A stretch of 8,817 bases of DNA from Pseudomonadota bacterium (GTDB taxonomy: Bacteria > Pseudomonadota > Alphaproteobacteria > Rhizobiales > Methylopilaceae): assembly GCA_023430145.1 (NCBI GenBank), contig JAEZCD010000150.1:1-8817 (forward strand), in the 5' to 3' direction. The notes beneath the pieces were generated by a model, which worked only from the letters and a program-made list of their open reading frames with translations, had not been told where the DNA came from and ran no database searches. The position numbers and the translations under genes were made by a program. Of the stretch, positions 1 through 4,814 are shown one piece after another (within the stretch, counting starts at the first letter, position 1; each line of letters opens with the position of its first letter).

Positions 1-363
1 TCCGCTTCCGTCATCCTCGTGCACATCGCCGACCTCCAGAATCAGTCGGCAACCCATGAATCACAGCGGAGTCCCAGCCGGAATCCTCAATCCGATACCT
101 GAGTCAATTCGTCCACACGGCCTAGCAGAAATTGAGCGGTTCCTCGGCCGGCTGTGCCTCAAAGCCCATAATGACAATTTCTCGTGCAACCGCGACGATC
201 TCATCAGACTCGGGCGCAGATCGAGACCGGGGCTGACGGAGGACGGCGCTGCCTTTCGCCACGGCGCTTCGCAGCTCAAGGTCAACTTCGGGCAGTTGCG
301 GGAGGAGTTCAAGAAGAGCGCTTGGGCACAGGAGAACATGCTCGTCGCCGTCGCGGCTGATGA
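1..363. other. Gene-poor, probably degraded stretch
   Basis: I see no gene I can support here. One + strand frame is open from the left edge to a TGA at 100-102 and could be the last codons of an upstream gene, but I do not recognise its residues. From about 103 to 363 both strands stay open in one frame each: a + frame from ATG 56, and a - frame between stops at 371-373 and 122-124. Neither has a convincing ribosome binding site or a recognisable motif. Their third codon positions carry roughly 30-35% A/T by eye, clearly more than the intact genes downstream. Together with the methyltransferase fragments that begin at 369, this suggests decayed sequence rather than a living gene. Confidence 0.5.
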
Positions 364-625
364 GCGCCCGCTACCCCTTCTACCTGCTCGCCGACAGCCC
401 GGAGGGGCCCCCGCAGGGAGCAGGAGGTTTCCGGCAAGGCGCAGCCGCTCGCCTCCTCCGGCGGCGACATCCGCCAGGGTTTTGTCTACGAGCGCGCGCC
501 GCACGTCACCCTGAAGTCGGGAATGCCGAGATCGACATCATCTACGACCGCTGGCAGGAGACGCTCGAGCTGCTGCGCGCCGAGCTGAACCGGCTGCTGG
601 GGCGGGCTCCGGCGACGAAACCTCC

Positions 626-707
626 TCCGCTCATCCGCGCGAAAGCGGGGATCCAGGCTCTTCGGCCGGAAGAAGTCTGGATGCCCGCATGCGCGGGCAT
701 GAGCGGA
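626..707. repeat. REPIN-like nested palindromic repeat, copy 1 (complete)
   Basis: This 82-bp element folds back on itself at several levels. The outer arms TCCGCTCAT (626-634) and ATGAGCGGA (699-707) are exact reverse complements, as are the inner pair ATCCAG / CTGGAT. The left half contains a hairpin with a GAAA loop (ATCCGCGC-GAAA-GCGGGGAT, one mismatch), and the right half contains a perfect 8-bp hairpin (ATGCCCGC-ATGC-GCGGGCAT). A small TCTTC-GGCCG-GAAGA hairpin sits in the centre. Two inverted REP-type hairpins around a spacer is the layout of a REPIN, a non-autonomous element moved in trans by RAYT-type transposases in other bacteria. No RAYT gene is present here. It sits inside methyltransferase remnants. 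Confidence 0.75.
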
Positions 708-748
708 GCGGGGGACAGTCGCCGGAGCGGGGGACAGTCGCCGGAGCA
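705..748. repeat. 19-bp tandem duplication with partial third copy
   Basis: The unit GGAGCGGGGGACAGTCGCC occurs at 705-723 and again, identically, at 724-742. It is followed by the first five bases of a third copy (GGAGC, 743-747). The unit starts inside the end of REPIN-like copy 1 and fills the gap before copy 2. Nineteen is not a multiple of three, so it would break any reading frame crossing it. This fits sequence no longer under coding selection and slippage beside palindromes. Confidence 0.85.
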
Positions 749-753
749 GAAGA

Positions 754-823
754 CCTCCTCCGCTCATCCCCGCGAAAGCGGGGATCCAGCTTCTTCAACC
801 GGAAAAACCTCGATGCCCGCATG
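754..823. repeat. REPIN-like repeat, copy 2 (right end truncated)
   Basis: A second copy begins with the same CCTCCTCCGCTCAT lead as copy 1. It contains a perfect hairpin at 766-785 (ATCCCCGC, GAAA loop, GCGGGGAT) where copy 1 has one mismatch. The central part has diverged. The right half stops after GATGCCCGCATG, half-way into the right-hand hairpin of copy 1, and the sequence then continues directly into methyltransferase piece 4 at 824. The outer ATGAGCGGA arm is missing. Copy 2 therefore looks like a truncated element fused to the coding remnant by deletion. The same hairpin core is familiar from dispersed repeats in many alphaproteobacterial genomes, a statement from general knowledge and not a search. 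Confidence 0.75.
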
Positions 824-1088
824 CGGCCCGATCTCGTCGTCGCCGCCCGCGAGGCCGCCGATTGCCGCTTCGACCTGCTGGTCGCCTGCGCCTTCAGCTA
901 CGACGCCCACGCCAGCGAGCTGACGCGGCTCGGCCCCCTGCCGATCCTGCAGGCCGAGATCGACGCCGACGCCTGGGGCACGCTCTACCGCGACACGAGC
1001 CGGCCGTTTGCGAGGCCTGAGACGGGGCGGATCGCGGCGACCGATCTTCCATGAAGGCGGGCGTCGGCGCGCGGCGCTCGCGGCGCTT

Positions 1089-1101
1089 GCCATCCGATGG
1101 C
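1089..1101. promoter_or_regulatory. 13-bp palindrome upstream of the RidA gene
   Basis: GCCATC-C-GATGGC is a perfect inverted repeat with a single-base centre, 44 bp before the RidA start codon. It overlaps TTGCCA (1087-1092), a five-of-six match to a sigma-70 -35 box. I find no good -10 box at the right distance, so the promoter is weakly supported. It may be an operator or chance in GC-rich DNA. Confidence 0.25.
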
Positions 1102-1145
1102 CGGTGAATGACAAGACCCGGCTTTCAGAGGGACAAGACCGAGCT

Positions 1146-1538
1146 ATGGAATTCATCGAGACCGCGGATGCGCCCGCACCGGGTGGTCACTATTCGCAGG
1201 CCGTCGTGGCGAACGGCTTCATCTTCGTCGCCGGGCAACTGCCGATCGCGCGCGACGGCTCCGTCATGCCCGCCGACGCGGCGGGGCAGATGAGACTCGC
1301 CTTCGCCAATGCGGAAGCCATCCTCGCGGCGGCCGGCGCAGGGCTGGGCGACATCGTCAGCGCAACCGTCTATGTCCGCGACATCGCCCTGTGGCCGGAG
1401 ATCAACCGGGCCTACGCGACGATTCTCGGCGATCACCGCCCGGCCCGCACCGTGGCGGTGTCGCCGCAGCTCCACTATGACGCACTGGTCGAGGTGCAGC
1501 TCGTCGCCGTCGAGCGCTCGCAGAAAAGCGTCAGATGA
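1146..1538 (+). CDS. RidA/YjgF-family enamine/imine deaminase
   Basis: This 130-residue protein has the full length of the RidA (YjgF/YER057c/UK114) family. These small cytoplasmic trimers hydrolyse reactive enamine/imine intermediates such as 2-aminoacrylate to keto acids. Visible family signatures are HYSQAV (16-20), FVAGQLPI (27-34), the VSATVYVRDI stretch (71-80), and the C-terminal RPARTVAV block with Arg101, the residue matching the essential substrate-binding arginine of E. coli RidA. Glu116 is in the position of the conserved acidic residue. I chose ATG 1146 because it gives the family's usual N-terminus. A GTG in frame at 1104 would add 14 unusual residues. The ribosome binding site is weak (AGAGGGA, 12 nt away). 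The 3' end overlaps the opposing LysR gene by 8 bp. A role in clearing an intermediate of the neighbouring catabolic pathway, like RutC or 2-aminomuconate deaminase relatives, is possible but is inference. Confidence 0.93.
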   Translation: MEFIETADAPAPGGHYSQAVVANGFIFVAGQLPIARDGSVMPADAAGQMRLAFANAEAILAAAGAGLGDIVSATVYVRDIALWPEINRAYATILGDHRPARTVAVSPQLHYDALVEVQLVAVERSQKSVR

Positions 1539-2439
1539 TCGACATCTGCGACAGGTTCTGCTCGGCCCAGAGCCGGAAGAGACGAACCTTCTCCAGCTTC
1601 GTGCGCTGCGGTGCCATGACGAGATAGTAGCCGAGCGAGGAGTTGAGCCGGATGGCGAAAGGCTCCACGAGCCGCTTGTGGACGAGGTCGTGCTTGACCA
1701 CGGCGCTGCGGCCCATCGCGACACCCAATCCCTCGATCGCGGCTTGATAGGAGGGGTAGAGCAGGTCGCAATTGATCTCCGAGGCGAAGTCGATGTCGGG
1801 TATCCCGGCCCTCTCGAGCCAAAGCGGCCAGTCGTCGCGCAAGATGAGCGGCGAGGCGGTGCGGATGATGGTCTGCCGCTCGAGGTCGGACGGCACGCGA
1901 AGTGTCGCCGCCACCGAGGGGCTGCAGACCGGGAACAGCTGCTCGTCGACGATCTTGTCCGCTTCGAGGTCGGGCCAATCGCTGCGCACGCCGTACTGGA
2001 TGGAAACGTCGTAGTCTTGCTCCGATACGGCCTCCTGCTCGTGCGCGACGATGGTGCGCACGCGCAGTCTGATCTCCGGATGCCGCGCGATGAAATCCCT
2101 GAGATTGGGAAACAGGACCTTCAGGGCGAACGTGCCGAGGCAGGCGATCGTCAGGATGTCGCCGCGCTGGCGATCGATCGCGCGGTCGGTGGCGATCTGG
2201 ATCTCGGTCAGCGCGGCGCGGGCCGATGAGAGGAAGTCCCTGCCCGCATCCGTCAGCGTAACCTGGCTGTGGTCGCGTTCGAGGAGCTGCACTCCGACGA
2301 GTTCCTCCAGCTTGCGGATCTGATGGCTCACGGCACTCTGCGTCAGGTTCAGCTCGGTCGCGGCACGGGTGAAGCTTCTATGGCGAGCGGTCGCTTCGAA
2401 CGCTCTGAGGCTGCGGATCGACGGCAGTTCGCGTGACAT
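1531..2439 (-). CDS. LysR-family transcriptional regulator (GcvA-like)
   Basis: This is a 302-residue protein of normal LysR length. The N-terminal winged helix-turn-helix is clear: LPSIRSLRAFEATARHRSFT (5-24), then the recognition-helix block ending LTQSAVSHQIRKLEELVG (32-49), then LTDAGR (62-67). Residues from about 93 onward form the periplasmic-binding-protein-like effector domain, with GDILTIACLGTFA at its start and FPVCSPS (169-175) typical of the GcvA subgroup. I start it at ATG 2439 because that places LPSIRSLRAFEA at the usual position; the open frame reaches 2634 but the extra residues are basic and unlike the family. The gene is divergent from the hydroxylase operon, with a T-N11-A palindrome between them. 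The classical expectation is therefore activation of that operon by a pathway compound, together with autorepression. The inducer is unknown. Confidence 0.95.
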   Translation of the reverse strand: MSRELPSIRSLRAFEATARHRSFTRAATELNLTQSAVSHQIRKLEELVGVQLLERDHSQVTLTDAGRDFLSSARAALTEIQIATDRAIDRQRGDILTIACLGTFALKVLFPNLRDFIARHPEIRLRVRTIVAHEQEAVSEQDYDVSIQYGVRSDWPDLEADKIVDEQLFPVCSPSVAATLRVPSDLERQTIIRTASPLILRDDWPLWLERAGIPDIDFASEINCDLLYPSYQAAIEGLGVAMGRSAVVKHDLVHKRLVEPFAIRLNSSLGYYLVMAPQRTKLEKVRLFRLWAEQNLSQMSII

Positions 2440-2515
2440 ATCCTGGCGCCCCGTGGGATGTCCTCGGCGCCGCTGCTGCGCCGAACACGTTGTCTCTCCA
2501 ACGACTTCCCGTCTT

Positions 2516-2530
2516 ATTACAAAACGTAAT
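2516..2530. promoter_or_regulatory. Putative LysR operator, ATTAC-N5-GTAAT
   Basis: ATTAC-AAAAC-GTAAT is a perfect inverted repeat with 5-bp arms and a 5-bp spacer. T at 2517 and A at 2529 satisfy the T-N11-A rule for LysR-family recognition sites. It lies 77 bp upstream of the LysR start and 155 bp from the hydrolase start, in the most A/T-rich part of the divergent region. That position suits both autorepression and activation. Confidence 0.65.
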
Positions 2531-2538
2531 GGCCCATT
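2528..2538. promoter_or_regulatory. Second palindrome overlapping the operator
   Basis: AATGG-C-CCATT is a perfect 11-bp inverted repeat that shares its first three bases with the ATTAC-N5-GTAAT site. It could be part of a LysR activation-binding site next to the primary recognition site, or an accident of the A/T-rich core. TTGAAA (2537-2542), a possible -35 box, begins at its end. Confidence 0.3.
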
Positions 2539-2666
2539 GAAAAACTTTCGTTTGCGTCTCCGGGGCCTTTTCGCCGACCAAAGCTCGAATTGCTCCAACC
2601 GAGCACGACGCGGCCTCCGAGCATCGGCGGTCATCGAGCATGCCGTTGTCGTCGACAGATGTCCCC

Positions 2667-2673
2667 GGGGAGG
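2667..2673 (+). promoter_or_regulatory. Ribosome binding site deciding the hydrolase start
   Basis: GGGGAGG lies 11 nt before ATG 2685. The alternative in-frame ATG at 2640 has no purine-rich sequence in front of it. The ATG at 2674 is in another frame. Confidence 0.55.
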
Positions 2674-2684
2674 ATGAAGTCTTC

Positions 2685-3497
2685 ATGATGGTTTCCGGGG
2701 CGAGGCAGGTCGCGGCGACAGACGGCACGCCGATCGTCTTCGAGACGCTCGGGGACGGCCCGAACAGGATCGCGCTCTGCCATTCGCTGGCGATGGACCG
2801 GCATTTCTGGAAGCCGATCGCCGAGCGCCTGGCCGAAGAGGCGACGGTGATCCTGTGGGACGCGCGTGGCCATGGCGAGTCGGGCCGGCCCGCGGGACCC
2901 TATGGCGTCGAGCTTTTCGCAGACGATCTGGCCTCGGTTCTCGACGCTCTCGGCTGGCCGAGCGCGATCGTCGGTGGCGCGTCCATGGGTGGTTGCGTCT
3001 CGCTGGCTTTCGCCGGCCGTCATGCCGGACGGCTCCAGGGGCTCGGCCTGTTCGACACCACCGCGTGGTACGGGCCGAGCGCTGTCGAGGATTGGGCGCA
3101 ACGGGCGGAGAAGGCGCGCAGCGACGGCCTTCCCGGACTGGTAGAGTTCCAGCTCACTCGCTGGTTCACCGAGCGATTCCGTAAGTCGCAGCCGGATGTC
3201 GTGGAACGGTGCGTCCGCATTTTCCTCGACAATGACACGAACGCCTATGCCGAGAGCTGCCTGATGCTCGGCAGGGCGGACCTTCGGGCGCTGCTCCCAG
3301 GAATCGATGTTCCCGTCCAGATCGCCGTCGGTGAGGAGGACTACGCGACGCCGCCGGCGATGGCGAAGGCGCTTCGGGACGGCATCGCCGGCGCCGAGCT
3401 CGAGATCATCGAACAGGGCCGGCACCTGACGCCCCTGGAGCATCCCGATCGCATCGCAGAACACCTCCGGCGCATCATCGAAAGACGGCAGCCATGA
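2685..3497 (+). CDS. Alpha/beta-fold hydrolase (enol-lactonase-like)
   Basis: This 270-residue single-domain alpha/beta hydrolase has the size of 3-oxoadipate enol-lactonase (PcaD) and related C-C, ester or amide hydrolases. Visible features are the oxyanion region LCHSLAMDRHFW (31-42), WDARGHGESGRP (58-69), the nucleophile elbow GGASMGG (97-103) with Ser100, the acid region VGEEDYATP (215-223) with Asp219 as the likely triad acid, and GRHLTPLEHPD (245-255) with His247. No signal peptide is present, so it is cytoplasmic. Start 2685 is chosen for the GGGGAGG site; 2640 would add 15 residues. It is the first gene of the operon, and its TGA overlaps the next ATG (ATGA). By position it probably hydrolyses a product made by the molybdenum hydroxylase, such as a lactone, lactam, ester or carbamate. 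The substrate is not readable from the sequence. Confidence 0.93.
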   Translation: MMVSGARQVAATDGTPIVFETLGDGPNRIALCHSLAMDRHFWKPIAERLAEEATVILWDARGHGESGRPAGPYGVELFADDLASVLDALGWPSAIVGGASMGGCVSLAFAGRHAGRLQGLGLFDTTAWYGPSAVEDWAQRAEKARSDGLPGLVEFQLTRWFTERFRKSQPDVVERCVRIFLDNDTNAYAESCLMLGRADLRALLPGIDVPVQIAVGEEDYATPPAMAKALRDGIAGAELEIIEQGRHLTPLEHPDRIAEHLRRIIERRQP

Positions 3498-3958
3498 GGT
3501 TCACGGGTGAATTCATGGTGCCGGCCGATCGCGCGGTCGTCTTCGCCCGCCTGCGCGACCACGAGCTCCTCGCCGGCTGCGTCGACGGGGTTCGGGAGGT
3601 CGAGCCGATCGACGAGCGAAACTATCGCGCGATCCTCGAGACGCGCCTCGCCTATATCCGCTTCCGCTTCGCCATCGAGGTGGAGCTGACCGAGCTCGAC
3701 GCGCCGGCATCCATGAAGGTGAGGGCGGTCGGCCAGCCGCTCGGCATGGTCGGACGGCTCGCCGGCGACGCCGCCTTGCAACTCGTCGACAGCGACGGCG
3801 GGACGCTCGTCAGCTACGAGCTCGATCTGGCGGTCGCCGGCAAGCTCGGCAGCATCGGCCAGCCCGTGTTCCGGGCGAAGGCGAAGGAGATGGAGAAGGC
3901 CTTCGTCGCGAAGTTCAATGCGAGCTTCGAGTGCGAGGTGGCCGATGCGCGGATTTGA
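3494..3958 (+). CDS. SRPBCC-fold protein, CoxG-like, short form
   Basis: This 154-residue protein of the CoxG/SRPBCC family opens with MRFTGEFMVPADRAVVFARL, followed by the typical LAGCVDGV segment (LPGC-like in the family) at about residues 29-36. The middle has MKVRAVGQPLGMVGRLAGDAAL, and the end has VAGKLGSIGQPVFRAKAKEM, the amphipathic helix that closes the fold. In CO dehydrogenase systems CoxG recruits the molybdenum enzyme to the membrane and is usually longer, with a C-terminal extension. Here the protein ends soon after the SRPBCC domain and no membrane segment is visible. It overlaps the hydrolase by 4 bp and the FAD subunit by 14 bp, so it is clearly part of the enzyme operon. A role in assembly or placement of the hydroxylase, or in binding a hydrophobic ligand, is inferred from this context. 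Confidence 0.9.
   Translation: MRFTGEFMVPADRAVVFARLRDHELLAGCVDGVREVEPIDERNYRAILETRLAYIRFRFAIEVELTELDAPASMKVRAVGQPLGMVGRLAGDAALQLVDSDGGTLVSYELDLAVAGKLGSIGQPVFRAKAKEMEKAFVAKFNASFECEVADARI
3935..3939 (+). promoter_or_regulatory. Ribosome binding site deciding the FAD-subunit start
   Basis: GAGGT inside the end of the SRPBCC gene stands 5 nt before ATG 3945. It supports that start over the upstream in-frame ATG at 3918 and the later one at 3963. Confidence 0.5.
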
Positions 3959-4814
3959 GATCATGCACCCGGCGACGATCGAGGAGGCGATCCGCCTGCT
4001 GAGCGTGGACGATCCCGGCGTTCGGCCGTTCTCCGGCGGCACCGCGCTCATGCAGATGATGAAGACCGGCATGTTCGTTCCGACGAGGCTCGTCTGCCTC
4101 GCCGGGCTCACCAAGCAGCATGCGGGCATCGTCGCCGACGACAACGGCGGCCTGACGATCGGCGCGATGACGACGCTGTCCGCCGTCGAGCACGACCGGT
4201 CGGTGATGTCTCATGCCCCGGTGCTCGCACGCGCCATGAGGCGGCTTGCGAATGTGCGCGTCCGCAACGTGGCGACGGTGGGTGGCGCGCTCGCTCACGG
4301 CGATCCGCACATGGATCTGCCGCCCGTGCTCGCCGCCCTCGACGCGGTCGCCGTCGTTCGCGGCCCGAGCGGCGCCAGGGAAATCCCCGTGGCGGACCTC
4401 TATGCCGGCTACTACGAGACCGTGCTCGAGCCGGGCGAGCTCATCGCAGCGGTTGTCGTGCCGCCCTCGGCCGGAGTCCTCACCCACTATCGCAAGACGA
4501 CCTCGCGCACGGTCGACGACTGGCCGACGCTCGGCGTCGCAGTCTCCCTTCTGGCCGCAGGATCGAAGATCGAGACGGCGCGTGTCGTGGTCTCGGCCGC
4601 CACCGAGCGGATGCAGCGGCTCCCCGAAACGGAAGCCCTGCTTCTCGGACGTGCGCCGGACCCGGCCTTGCTGGAGGCGGCGGGGCGCGTGGCGGCCGGT
4701 GAAGTCGACGTCGTCGAGGATGCTCACGGCTCGGCGATCTACAAATCGCACCTCGTCGAGGTCGAGGTCCGACGCGCGCTGCAGGATGTTCTGAGCATGG
4801 GAAGCTGGGCGTGA
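3945..4814 (+). CDS. Molybdenum hydroxylase FAD-binding medium subunit
   Basis: This 289-residue CoxM-type subunit carries FAD and passes electrons from the iron-sulfur subunit to the external acceptor. The two FAD signatures of the family are present: RPFSGGTALMQMMKTG (27-42), matching P-x-[SA]-GGT-x-L, and LANVRVRNVATVGGALAHGD (101-120), matching R-N-x-x-T-x-GG, followed by MDLPPVLAALDA (123-134). The later part contains the C-terminal CO-dehydrogenase flavoprotein domain (WPTLGVAVSLL, 193-203). The start FEIMHPATIEEAI aligns with the family's usual opening, which supports ATG 3945. The length is normal. It overlaps the SRPBCC gene by 14 bp, and its TGA overlaps the GTG of the large subunit. 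I see no 4Fe-4S insertion of the kind found in HcrB of 4-hydroxybenzoyl-CoA reductase. Confidence 0.94.
   Translation: MRGFEIMHPATIEEAIRLLSVDDPGVRPFSGGTALMQMMKTGMFVPTRLVCLAGLTKQHAGIVADDNGGLTIGAMTTLSAVEHDRSVMSHAPVLARAMRRLANVRVRNVATVGGALAHGDPHMDLPPVLAALDAVAVVRGPSGAREIPVADLYAGYYETVLEPGELIAAVVVPPSAGVLTHYRKTTSRTVDDWPTLGVAVSLLAAGSKIETARVVVSAATERMQRLPETEALLLGRAPDPALLEAAGRVAAGEVDVVEDAHGSAIYKSHLVEVEVRRALQDVLSMGSWA

Larger units (their letters stand above)
369..1036 (+). pseudogene. Shattered Mod-type DNA methyltransferase (C-terminal remnants)
   Basis: Pieces of a COG2189/Mod-like adenine-specific DNA methyltransferase lie in order but not in one frame. Piece 1 (369-407) reads RYPFYLLADSPEG. Piece 2 (412-519, shifted frame) reads REQEVSGK...DIRQGFVYERAPHVTLKS. 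Piece 3 (522-603, back in the first frame) reads NAEIDIIYDRWQETLELL and onward. Piece 4 (824 to about 952) reads RPDLVVAAREA...LVACAFSYDAHASEL. Piece 5 (about 953-1036) reads AEIDADAWGTLYRDTSRPF...GRIA, then drifts to a stop at 1052-1054. From memory of the family, 'VYER.PH.TLKSIANNAEIDV' is one continuous motif. Here the IAN residues are gone along with the frame. Pieces 4 and 5 are normally separated by about 100 residues, so an internal deletion is likely. The catalytic methyltransferase motifs are absent. Two palindromic repeats occupy the gap between pieces 3 and 4. The gene is non-functional. The family assignment rests on recalled motifs, without an alignment. Confidence 0.8.
2440..2684. 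promoter_or_regulatory. Divergent control region, LysR gene / hydroxylase operon
   Basis: This 245-bp region separates the two divergent start codons and must hold both promoters. It has a short A/T-richer core (about 2511-2555) in otherwise GC-rich DNA. A TTGAAA at 2537-2542 resembles a -35 box for the rightward operon, but no good -10 follows at 17 bp. On the - strand, TTCAAT and TAATAA about 16 bp apart could be a weak promoter for the LysR gene, and would overlap the palindrome at 2516-2530. I see no terminator or riboswitch. Confidence 0.6.

Noticed and set aside
122..370. Open minus-strand frame of about 82 codons with a protein-like stretch (HVLLCPSALLELLPQLPEV).
   Set aside because: It lies between two stops with no ATG near its beginning, has no ribosome binding site, about a third of its third codon positions are A/T, and the opposite strand is equally open. 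I recognise no family.
56..514. Plus-strand ORF of 152 codons from ATG 56.
   Set aside because: Its second half runs out of frame across the methyltransferase pieces at 369-513, and the first half has no recognisable motif or ribosome binding site.
621..825. A short CRISPR-like array from the repeated hairpin blocks.
   Set aside because: There are only two copies, they are themselves nested palindromes of about 80 bp, one is truncated, and there is no regular spacer length or cas gene. REPIN-like is the better fit.
1531..2634. A longer LysR reading frame starting at 2634.
   Set aside because: The extra 65 residues are basic and unlike the family, and they would run across the operator palindrome. 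ATG 2439 gives the standard N-terminus.
2640..3497. Upstream ATG 2640 for the hydrolase.
   Set aside because: No Shine-Dalgarno sequence precedes it, whereas GGGGAGG precedes ATG 2685. It remains possible.
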